Origin: Rhodothermales bacterium
GTDB taxonomy: Bacteria > Bacteroidota > Rhodothermia > Rhodothermales > UBA10348
DNA length: 5,461 nucleotides
NCBI GenBank assembly: GCA_013003255.1
Contig: JABDJZ010000019.1
Span: 1 to 5,461, forward strand
Direction of reading: 5' to 3'
Below the pieces are notes generated by a model. The model saw nothing but the letters and a program-made list of their open reading frames with translations, did not search any database and was not told the DNA's origin. This document shows positions 1-5,461 of this stretch, piece by piece. Positions within the stretch are counted from its first letter, which is position 1. Every line of letters starts with the position of its first letter. The position numbers and the translations under genes are program-made.

Positions 1-2364
1 CGTCACCGGAATGCTCAGCATGCGGTTTGCCGGGTTCGGATAGGCCGCGCCAATCTCCAGGATGCTGGGCAGGTCCGGATTCAACGCGGTAGTCCCCGGC
101 GCACTGAATCGGAGCGTGGCCATCTCGAAGCCTCCGGACCGAACGTCTATACGTAGAACCTGCGTACCTGCAGCAAGATCAACCGACCCCAACTGCTGCG
201 TCTGCCAGTCCCCGCCCGTAGCGGCGACGTCGCGCCGGCCACCCAAAGCTTGTCCATCGACTTCCAACTCGAACCCGCCTCCGGCCGCGGTGCGCACGCG
301 CGCCGAAACGTCATACGTGCCTGCCGTGCGCACCTCGATGGTGTACTCAACCCACTCACGTGATGCCACGTCGGTGAGGTAATACCCTTCGTCGGCGTCC
401 CACGCCAGATCCACGGGCTCGGACCGGAACACGCCGTCTCCCGTCGTGAGATCAGAGTGGCCGGGGCCGAGATCGAAGTACGCCAGCCGAATCGGCCCAG
501 GGATAGCCGCTGGCCGCATCAGGTAAGGCGCCTGGGCGCAGGACGAGCCGGCCTGGATTTCCCGGAGCTCCGTCATGCCCTCGTTGCCGCGCGAATCGAT
601 CGCGCGGGCCCAGACTGAGTAGCAGCCTTCCGAAACGCCGTTGACCGTGGCCTGAAAAGGTGCCTGCTGAAATGTGGCCAGAACGCCAATCCCCTGCATG
701 AAGGAGACTTCTGCCAGATCCTGATCCGGATCCGAAACGGAGGCGGCCAGCGCCAGATCGCCACCGGCCGCGATGGTGCCCGAAACGGCCGGCTCATCAA
801 GGGAAGCCATCGGGGCGGCACCGGTCTCCTCGAAGGAGATGAAGTCCAGTTCGAAGCCCGCCTGGGAGGGCGCGAATCGCAGCACCTGAACGCCTCCCGG
901 CAATGTGACGTCGGTGGCGGAAACGGTGTGCCAATCCGAATTGGATGGTAGCGAGAAGTCGGCCACCGCGGCGCCGTCCAGCTCGAGCGAAAAGCCTCCG
1001 GCACCCCGGACGTCGGCCTCAATCAGATACGTCCCAGCGTCAACGTCCACCGTGTATTCAATCCATTCTCGACGCGCAATGCCTGTGACATAATAGCGGG
1101 ACCCGTCCGCGGATAGCGCCACCTCCACCGATTCATCTGCCCGGAAGGCGCCGGCGTTGTTGGCGGGGTCCAGATCGGTATAGGCAACGCCACTGCCTCC
1201 CAGGTCATAGTATTCGGCCTGAACGGTCCCCGGAATGGGTTGCGGCGCCATGGTGACCGGCGCCTGTGGACAGCCAGTGCCCACCACGACATCAACGGGA
1301 TCCGTCTGAGTCTGCCACCCGGCCTCATCGGTACCTCGGGCGGATACGGAGTAGCATCCTGGCTGCACATTCTGCAACGTCAGCGATGCCGATCCGCCGG
1401 ACTGCTTCAGCAGCGCGACCTCTCCCTGCAGCAACTCCGTGGATTCCATCTGACCGTCGGGGTCCGAGGCAGTGGCATTCAGCATCAGGCTCCCCCCTGC
1501 ATCCACGGTCGAAGGCACCGAGCCCAACGTGACATTGGGCAGCGTTCCGGTGTTCTCGTACACCCGGACGTAGTCCACCAGAAGCTGGGCCGGAAAGGCA
1601 CCATTGTCGACGGTGCTGCCGCCAAACGTTCCTCCAATGGCCAGGTTGATCAGGACGTGAAACGGCTGGTCGTACGGCCATTCCTGCCAACCCCGCTGCG
1701 GGTTCACGTAGGCGCCGGACGTGCTGGTCCCCGGAAACCGGAGATCGACGAGTTCATCATCAATGTAGAAGCGGATTTCCCGCGGCTCCCACTCCACCGC
1801 ATACACGTGGAAATCGGTCGTTGCCGTGGAAACGCGTTTCGTGCCGGTAGGAAAGTTGCCCGTCAGACCATTGCCGGCCTCGAGGTGCAGGGACGTATGA
1901 ATGAGTCCCGGATCACGACCGGCGTGCTCCATGATGTCAATCTCCCCGCTCGCCGGCCACGTTCCATACGCGGTGTCTTCGGAGAGCATCCAGATGGCCG
2001 GCCACGTTCCCTCAGCGGTCGGCACCTGAGCCCGGGCCTCAATGCGCCCGTACTTCCAGGCCATCTTGCCCATCGTCTTGAGTCGCGCTGAGGAGTACGA
2101 GGACCCGGACGTGGCCTCCGCGCGGGCCTCGACAATGAGGGTGCTCCCATCGACCCGGGCATTCTCGGTCCGATCCGTGTAGAACTGGAGTTCCTGGTTT
2201 CCCCATCCTCCGCCGCCGATGTCGTAGTCCCATTTCGTCGGGTCCGGGGCGCCGGTGTAGTCGAATTCGTCGGCCCAGACCAGCGTCCAGTTCTGGGCCG
2301 CAGCCTGGTGAGCGCCGAACCCGGTCAGGAGAAGAAACGGTATGAGAATGCGAAGTCTCAGCAT
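1..2364 (-). CDS. Secreted GH16 endo-beta-glucanase (laminarinase-like) with two Ig/CBM6-like units and a T9SS sorting signal; 3' end outside window
   Basis: Probable extracellular endo-beta-1,3(4)-glucanase cleaving laminarin-type glucans. The frame starts at ATG 2364 and stays open to base 1 (788 residues visible, C-terminus missing). Residues 1-23 form a signal peptide (LRLR, hydrophobic core, cleavage after AAA before QNW). GH16 spans about 28-271: WGNQELQFY (54-62), GTWPAIWML (119-127), the catalytic SGEIDIMEH with nucleophile Glu141, Asp143 and acid/base Glu146, and WPYDQPFHVLINLAIGG (229-245), closest in feel to the laminarinase subfamily GH16_3. Then follow an Ig-like domain (275-362), a CBM6-like domain (378-512, QAEYYDLGG and REWIEYTV), a second Ig-like domain (520-606) and a second CBM6-like domain (621-754, SREWVEYTI). 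IGAAYPNPANRMLSIPVT (771-788) is the start of a T9SS sorting domain, implying export across the outer membrane; about 70 further residues would be expected. No Shine-Dalgarno is visible. The gene lies 60 bp downstream of a LacI-type regulator. Exact substrate (laminarin, lichenan or other) is not determinable here. Confidence 0.93.
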   Translation of the reverse strand, partial: MLRLRILIPFLLLTGFGAHQAAAQNWTLVWADEFDYTGAPDPTKWDYDIGGGGWGNQELQFYTDRTENARVDGSTLIVEARAEATSGSSYSSARLKTMGKMAWKYGRIEARAQVPTAEGTWPAIWMLSEDTAYGTWPASGEIDIMEHAGRDPGLIHTSLHLEAGNGLTGNFPTGTKRVSTATTDFHVYAVEWEPREIRFYIDDELVDLRFPGTSTSGAYVNPQRGWQEWPYDQPFHVLINLAIGGTFGGSTVDNGAFPAQLLVDYVRVYENTGTLPNVTLGSVPSTVDAGGSLMLNATASDPDGQMESTELLQGEVALLKQSGGSASLTLQNVQPGCYSVSARGTDEAGWQTQTDPVDVVVGTGCPQAPVTMAPQPIPGTVQAEYYDLGGSGVAYTDLDPANNAGAFRADESVEVALSADGSRYYVTGIARREWIEYTVDVDAGTYLIEADVRGAGGFSLELDGAAVADFSLPSNSDWHTVSATDVTLPGGVQVLRFAPSQAGFELDFISFEETGAAPMASLDEPAVSGTIAAGGDLALAASVSDPDQDLAEVSFMQGIGVLATFQQAPFQATVNGVSEGCYSVWARAIDSRGNEGMTELREIQAGSSCAQAPYLMRPAAIPGPIRLAYFDLGPGHSDLTTGDGVFRSEPVDLAWDADEGYYLTDVASREWVEYTIEVRTAGTYDVSARVRTAAGGGFELEVDGQALGGRRDVAATGGDWQTQQLGSVDLAAGTQVLRIDVRSGGFEMATLRFSAPGTTALNPDLPSILEIGAAYPNPANRMLSIPVT
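97..1542 (-). repeat. Tandem protein-level duplication: two [Ig-like + CBM6-like] units
   Basis: Two units of about 240 residues follow each other in the glucanase: residues 275-515 (bases 1542-820) and 519-756 (bases 810-97). Matching landmarks are SDPD/ASDPDG, GCYSV, a Cys followed by QAP, IPG, Y(Y/F)DLG, REW(I/V)EYT, AGTY and a closing Gly-Phe-Glu. The GCYS cysteines (337 and 581) are 244 residues apart, and each is followed by a second cysteine (365 and 609) exactly 28 residues later. DNA identity is patchy, so the duplication is old or the whole unit was acquired as a cassette. The second CBM6-like copy is shorter by several residues in the loop after YFDLG. Confidence 0.85.
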
Positions 2365-2424
2365 TGGGAACTACTGCGGTGAAGGAATCGGAACTGCGGT
2401 GGCGAACTGACGCGCGGGTGCAGT
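2365..2424 (-). promoter_or_regulatory. Short intergenic leader of the glucanase gene with a 9-bp direct repeat
   Basis: This 60-bp gap separates the regulator stop codon from the glucanase ATG. It holds a direct repeat, ACTGCGGTG on the plus strand (CACCGCAGT on the coding strand), at 2373-2381 and 2393-2401, spaced 20 bp start to start, close to two helical turns. I see no terminator hairpin with a T-tract and no AGGAGG-like sequence before the ATG. The short gap and shared direction favour co-transcription with the regulator. The repeat could be a regulator-binding site or chance; no palindromic LacI-type operator is present here. Confidence 0.35.
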
Positions 2425-3435
2425 CTATTGCTGGCGAAGGACTGGAGCGGTGGTATCTCTCACGACCAGGTTGACGGGCAGTTCAACCGATAGTCGCACC
2501 GGGTCGTCAGGTCGGCGGATTCTATGGAGAAGCCGCTCAATGGCTTTCTCGCCGATCTCCCGGATTGGCACGCCCAGCGTGGTCAAGCCGGGGGCGGAAA
2601 AGGCTGCACTGGGGACGTTGTCGAAGCCGATGATTGAGACTTCTCCCGGCACGTCCACACCGGCACCCTGTAATTCGGTGAGCAGGCCGAGGGCGCAATA
2701 GTCGTTGGCCGCCAGTACGGCTGTCGGGCGCGGATCCATCTCGAGGATCTTCCGGGCCGCCAGTGCGCCGTCCTCATGATTATATCCCCCGGCAAGGATC
2801 ACCCCGTCCCGTATGCCGGCCGAGTCTAGGGCCTCTCTGAAGCCTTTGGCCCGCTCCGCGGCATCAAAGGCTCCCTCCGGACCTGCGACGTAGCAGAAAC
2901 GACGGTGTCCGAGGTTCAGGAGGTATTCCACGGCCTGCCGGGTCCCCCCGGCGTTGTCAAACCCGATCACGTCAACTCCTGAACGGTCTCGCTCGGGAAC
3001 CGGAGTGTTGACGAAAACAGTCGGAATGTCCTGCGAAAGGTTCAGCCGTTTGGGCGTGACCTGGGGAGCCATCACAATCAGCCCGTCCACGCGGCGGTAC
3101 ACCGACTGAACCGATGAGCGCCACTCCGATGCCTTGCCATGCGACGCCGAGATCAACAGGAAGAAGTCGTTGTCCTTGGCCACGTTGTCGGCTCCGGTGA
3201 GGAACTCGGAGAAGAACTCGCCGGAAACATGGGGGAGCAGCATGCCCATGCCGCCCGTGGATTTCATCAGGAGCGACCGGGCGTTCGGGTTGGGAACGTA
3301 TCCCAATGCACTGGCTGCCTTCTCCACCCGCAGCCGCTTATCTTCTGCGACCGCGCATGTGTTGTTCAGCACACGCGACACCGTGGAAATCGAAACGCCA
3401 GCTTGTCTGGCAACGTCGCGTATTGTGCTGGCCAC
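2425..3435 (-). CDS. LacI-family transcriptional regulator (likely carbohydrate-responsive repressor)
   Basis: Complete 336-residue protein, normal length for the family. The N-terminal helix-turn-helix covers about residues 4-24 (TIRDVARQAGVS, then STVSRVLN), followed by the hinge helix YVPNPNARSLL (46-56), whose Leu55 matches the leucine that intercalates at the central CpG of LacI/PurR operators. A periplasmic-binding-protein-like sensor domain fills the rest (from about 62): RAKGF (195-199), AANDYCALGLL (242-252) and IIGFDN (268-273), with Arg195 and Asp272 at positions that commonly contact the sugar effector. The start is GTG at 3435, chosen because the family consensus begins at once and AAGGAG lies at 3453-3448, a rather long 12-nt spacing. 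It is cytoplasmic, DNA-binding and presumably dimeric. It is followed at 60 bp by the glucanase and is divergent from the SGNH gene, with a perfect operator-like palindrome upstream. The sugar ligand cannot be read from sequence; a glucan-derived oligosaccharide is inferred from the neighbour. Confidence 0.95.
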   Translation of the reverse strand: MASTIRDVARQAGVSISTVSRVLNNTCAVAEDKRLRVEKAASALGYVPNPNARSLLMKSTGGMGMLLPHVSGEFFSEFLTGADNVAKDNDFFLLISASHGKASEWRSSVQSVYRRVDGLIVMAPQVTPKRLNLSQDIPTVFVNTPVPERDRSGVDVIGFDNAGGTRQAVEYLLNLGHRRFCYVAGPEGAFDAAERAKGFREALDSAGIRDGVILAGGYNHEDGALAARKILEMDPRPTAVLAANDYCALGLLTELQGAGVDVPGEVSIIGFDNVPSAAFSAPGLTTLGVPIREIGEKAIERLLHRIRRPDDPVRLSVELPVNLVVRDTTAPVLRQQ

Positions 3436-3447
3436 TGCTGTTGCTGT

Positions 3448-3453
3448 CTCCTT
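3448..3453 (-). promoter_or_regulatory. Shine-Dalgarno-like AAGGAG of the LacI-family gene
   Basis: On the coding strand AAGGAG ends 12 nt before the GTG at 3435. The spacing is longer than usual, but no ATG lies in frame between this site and the GTG, and the family-typical N-terminus begins directly at the GTG, so this start remains the best choice. Confidence 0.5.
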
Positions 3454-3464
3454 GATTGGGGGGC

Positions 3465-3474
3465 CGGACGTCCG
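3465..3474. promoter_or_regulatory. Perfect 10-bp palindrome CGGACGTCCG abutting the operator
   Basis: CGGACGTCCG reads the same on both strands and ends exactly one base before the larger palindrome begins. Its centre is 13 bp from the centre of the larger one. It may be a second, GC-rich protein-binding site or part of a larger control element; it could also be chance in GC-rich DNA. It lies in the 5' leader or promoter region of both divergent genes. Confidence 0.3.
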
Positions 3475-3490
3475 TTGAAAACGTTTTCAA
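3475..3490. promoter_or_regulatory. LacI-family operator: perfect 16-bp palindrome TTGAAAACGTTTTCAA
   Basis: The site is exactly self-complementary over 16 bp, with the central CG and A/T-rich flanks typical of LacI/GalR-family operators (compare CcpA cre and PurR boxes). It sits 39 bp upstream of the regulator's GTG and 18 bp upstream of the SGNH gene's GTG, between the two divergent genes. Autoregulation by the adjacent regulator is the simplest reading; control of the SGNH gene is possible because the site is so close to that start codon. Palindrome and position are seen directly; binding is inference. Confidence 0.85.
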
Positions 3491-3520
3491 GAAAGTAACC
3501 CATTCCGCGTGGACGCACAA
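3491..3520 (-). promoter_or_regulatory. Weak candidate Bacteroidota-type promoter for the LacI-family gene
   Basis: On the minus strand TTG (3520-3518) is followed after 20 bp by TACTTTC (3497-3491), an approximate match to the Bacteroidota pattern of a -33 TTG and a -7 TAnnTTTG. Transcription would then start inside the 16-bp palindrome, which would suit repression. The -7 match is imperfect and the -33 part lies within the first codons of the SGNH gene, so this is tentative. No comparable element was found for the plus-strand gene. Confidence 0.22.
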
Positions 3521-5314
3521 TTCCAAGCTGAATCCACGCCGGATGCGCCCGGCGGACGAGGATTGCGGTTCGCTCTTTTTGCAGGCGCGGCCGCGCTTCT
3601 TCCCTTTCTGGTCATTCTCCTGATCGAGATCGGGCTTCGGGCGGCGGGCGTGGCCGAAGAGCAACGTCGCGTCTTCATCACCGCGGACAGTGGCGGAGAC
3701 TACCTGGCGCTGAATCCGACCTACGCTGCCCGGTATTTCCAGGGCTTCATTCCCGGCGTGGCCTTCTCCCCGTTCGCGGTCAACAAACCGGAAAACACAT
3801 TCCGGGTCTTTGTGCTCGGTGGATCCACGACGGCGGGTTTCCCTTATCGATTCTACAACGGTTTCCCCGGGCGCCTGCAGGGTGAACTCGAGGCCGCGCG
3901 CTTCGGCCAGCGCATTGAAGTGGTCAACCTCGGGCTTTCCGCGGTCAACTCATACACGGTGCTCGACCTTGCCAAGGCGGCACTCGACCATGACCCCGAT
4001 GCCCTGGTGGTCTATGCCGGGCACAACGAATTCTACGGGGCATTCGGGACCGGAAGTACCGAAGCCGGCTTCGCCGGGGCCCCCTGGCTGAAGCGGTTGG
4101 TGATTGCACTCAGGCGAACCGTGCTCTACACGCTGGCGGAGTCGCTCGTGATGTCTCCTCCGGAGGTGCCCAGCACGGAGCGGACCCTCATGGCTCAGGT
4201 GGTTCGCGATGCCGACATCCACCAGGACGGAGCCGTATTCGCGGCGGGAGTGGCTCAGTTCAGGGACAATATGGAGCGCGTTCTCGCCGCCGCGGGGGCT
4301 GCCGGTGTCCCCGTAGTGATGGGCACCCTTGTCTCCAACCTGGCCGACCAGCCCCCGCTGTCCGACGCGGCCGAGCCCCTCGACGCGTTCGCTCAGGGGC
4401 AGTCCTTGATGGAGTCCGGCCGCATGGCAGAGGCGCGGGAGGCCTTTGTGCGAGCCCGCGAACTGGACGGTCTGCGCTTCCGGGCACCGGAAGCCCTGAA
4501 CGCCTGGATTCGATCTACGGCGTCTGCGCCGGGCGTGGAAGTCGTGGACCTTGAGGAGGTCTTTCGTCAGGAATCACCCGGCGGGATCGAGAGCAACACG
4601 CTGTTCACGGATCACCTCCATCCGAACGCCCGGGGATACCAACTCATGGCGTCCGCCATTCGTGATGCCCTGGGCGCGTCCGGCTCCTCCCTGTCCATTG
4701 CCCCGGATTCCACGGTCGATGCGCTGGATCAGGCACACGCCGATCTGCTTATCACGCGACTCCTGGGAGACTACCCGTTCACCAAGGACGCCTCGGACGA
4801 GGAGGTGCGGAGCCGGTACGAGGCCGTCCTTCAGCGAGCCACCCGGGCCGGACCGGCGGATTCACTGGCCGTGCAGATCATCCGGGGACACGCGGCCTTT
4901 CCGCCGGCACAGTTGCGTCTCTCCGAGATCCTGACGCCGCGTGATACCCTGGAGGCCATGCGCAGCTATCGCTCGCTCCTGTCGTGGCAGCCGTTCAACC
5001 GCTCGCTGGAGGAACGGGTCATCCAGTTGGGGCTCGAATCGGCGGTCGCCGACCGCGAAACGGATCGAATCACTCTTGCCGCAGCTTCCCGGGACGGATC
5101 GGCCTTCGCGCTGAATGCGCTGGCCGCCGTTCGGTTGAGACAGGGCCTGCTGAAGGACGCCGAGACGGTGCTGATGCGATCGGAGGGAATTGATCCGGAC
5201 GATCCTGTCATGCTGTTCAATCGTGCGCGATTGCTGGTGCTCCAGGGCGATACGCTGGGTGCGCGTGGGTACTTCCAGCGATTTCAGGCCGCGAGGGGAA
5301 CGGCGACGCAGTAG
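3509..5314 (+). CDS. Membrane-anchored SGNH/GDSL-type hydrolase with embedded and C-terminal TPR-like repeats
   Basis: A 601-residue protein. A single membrane segment at about 20-43 (FALFAGAAALLPFLVILLIE) follows a short hydrophilic N-terminus and should anchor it in the inner membrane with the hydrolase outside. SGNH blocks are complete: GGST with nucleophile Ser106, Gly142 in NLGLSAVNS, Asn173 in AGHNEFYG, and Asp368/His371 in FTDHLHPNARGY. A helical hairpin resembling a TPR (about 291-320, FAQGQSLMESGRMAEAREAF) is inserted between blocks III and V. Two further TPR-like hairpins lie at 532-593. The family includes esterases and acetyl- or acyl-modifying enzymes; the substrate is unknown here. 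The only in-frame start after the upstream stop at 3476 that keeps the whole N-terminus is GTG 3509; a weak GAAAG lies 13 nt before it. It is divergent from the LacI-type gene with the operator 18 bp upstream. Co-function with the glucanase, such as removing acyl groups from glycans, is speculative. Confidence 0.9.
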   Translation: MDAQFQAESTPDAPGGRGLRFALFAGAAALLPFLVILLIEIGLRAAGVAEEQRRVFITADSGGDYLALNPTYAARYFQGFIPGVAFSPFAVNKPENTFRVFVLGGSTTAGFPYRFYNGFPGRLQGELEAARFGQRIEVVNLGLSAVNSYTVLDLAKAALDHDPDALVVYAGHNEFYGAFGTGSTEAGFAGAPWLKRLVIALRRTVLYTLAESLVMSPPEVPSTERTLMAQVVRDADIHQDGAVFAAGVAQFRDNMERVLAAAGAAGVPVVMGTLVSNLADQPPLSDAAEPLDAFAQGQSLMESGRMAEAREAFVRARELDGLRFRAPEALNAWIRSTASAPGVEVVDLEEVFRQESPGGIESNTLFTDHLHPNARGYQLMASAIRDALGASGSSLSIAPDSTVDALDQAHADLLITRLLGDYPFTKDASDEEVRSRYEAVLQRATRAGPADSLAVQIIRGHAAFPPAQLRLSEILTPRDTLEAMRSYRSLLSWQPFNRSLEERVIQLGLESAVADRETDRITLAAASRDGSAFALNALAAVRLRQGLLKDAETVLMRSEGIDPDDPVMLFNRARLLVLQGDTLGARGYFQRFQAARGTATQ

Positions 5315-5394
5315 CGCCGGTCGGCCTCGTCCCGAATCTCCACTCCGGCAATCCGTCTGCAGCCCGGCTGCCGGTCCGCCACGAGCCCTGCGCC
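5315..5394. other. Short GC-rich gap between apparently convergent genes
   Basis: These 80 bp are about 75 percent G+C by my count. Small hairpins can be drawn (GCAGC-CCG-GCTGC at 5359-5371, or CCGG-CTG-CCGG at 5364-5374), but stems are only 4-5 bp and there is no T-tract on either strand, so I do not call a terminator. On the minus strand the frame of the right-hand gene stays open through this gap after its TGA, as far as TGA 5286-5284 inside the SGNH gene. Confidence 0.4.
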
Positions 5395-5461
5395 TCAATC
5401 CGGCAGCGCGGACCGCATTCGCTGGACCATCGGGTGGTCAGGATTGATGGCCGCCGCCCGC
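5395..5461 (-). CDS. C-terminal fragment of a convergent gene, possibly TPR-containing; 5' part outside window
   Basis: Reading leftward from the right edge, one minus-strand frame gives RAAAINPDHPMVQRMRSALPD and then TGA at 5397-5395. The A-x-x-INPDHP-x-V sequence resembles the end of a TPR helix pair, where such a Asn/Asp-Pro turn is typical, and would suit the C-terminus of a TPR or sulfotransferase-like TPR protein. Only 21 codons are visible, so both the existence and the family are uncertain. It would be convergent with the SGNH gene. Confidence 0.45.
   Translation of the reverse strand, partial: RAAAINPDHPMVQRMRSALPD

Noticed and set aside
573..1370. Minus-strand open frames of 149 and 115 codons within the glucanase
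   Set aside because: They are out of frame with the continuous 788-codon glucanase frame, which carries recognisable Ig-like and CBM6-like domains over the same bases.
1240..2091. 283-codon plus-strand open frame opposite the glucanase
   Set aside because: It is antisense to the GH16 catalytic domain, its translation is rich in Arg/Gly/His with no recognisable domain, and the opposite strand is clearly coding; long shadow frames are expected at this GC content.
3436..3508. A plus-strand promoter for the SGNH gene
   Set aside because: I found no convincing -33 TTG / -7 TAnnTTTG or sigma70-like pair at workable spacing in this stretch.
3338..3681. Minus-strand open frames of 108 and 64 codons across the divergent intergenic region
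   Set aside because: They overlap the LacI start, the palindromic operator and the SGNH N-terminus, and their translations are basic and low in identifiable motifs.
5359..5374. Possible bidirectional terminator hairpin between the convergent genes
   Set aside because: Stems are only 4-5 bp with 3-nt loops and no T-tract follows on either strand.
4862..5398. 178-codon minus-strand open frame opposite the SGNH C-terminus
   Set aside because: The plus-strand SGNH frame is continuous through here with TPR-like sequence; the antisense translation is Arg-rich and shows no domain.

Overview
The window is GC-rich DNA that looks like it comes from a marine or halophilic member of the Bacteroidota sensu lato, most likely Rhodothermota. 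The clues are a secreted laminarinase-like enzyme ending in the start of a type IX secretion sorting signal (YPNPANR), GTG start codons, weak or absent Shine-Dalgarno sequences on some genes, and an SGNH/TPR membrane protein of a kind I associate with these groups. The taxonomic call is inference from gene content, not from a marker gene.

Layout. (1) Positions 1-2364, minus strand: one long reading frame, open to the left edge (788 codons visible). It encodes a signal peptide, a GH16 endo-beta-glucanase domain with an intact ExDxxE active site, two copies of an [Ig-like + CBM6-like] unit, and the first residues of a T9SS C-terminal domain. (2) Positions 2365-2424: a 60-bp gap with a 9-bp direct repeat. 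(3) Positions 2425-3435, minus strand: a complete LacI-family regulator in the same direction as the glucanase and probably co-transcribed with it. (4) Positions 3436-3508: a divergent intergenic region with a perfect 16-bp palindrome (TTGAAAACGTTTTCAA) with central CG, a textbook LacI-family operator, abutting a second perfect 10-bp palindrome. (5) Positions 3509-5314, plus strand: a 601-residue membrane-anchored SGNH/GDSL hydrolase with a TPR-like hairpin inserted in the catalytic domain and TPR-like repeats at its C-terminus. (6) Positions 5315-5394: a short, very GC-rich gap. (7) Positions 5395-5461, minus strand: probably the last 21 codons of a convergent gene.

Working model (inference): the LacI regulator senses a sugar released from a beta-1,3-glucan, represses its own transcript and with it the secreted glucanase, and may also act on the divergent SGNH gene because the operator ends only 18 bp before that gene's start codon. 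The individual families are known. The parts worth a second look are the pairing of a polysaccharide regulator with an SGNH/TPR membrane hydrolase, the asymmetric decay of the second CBM6-like module, and the arrangement of the intergenic control region. I see no RNA gene, insertion sequence, CRISPR array or phage feature.
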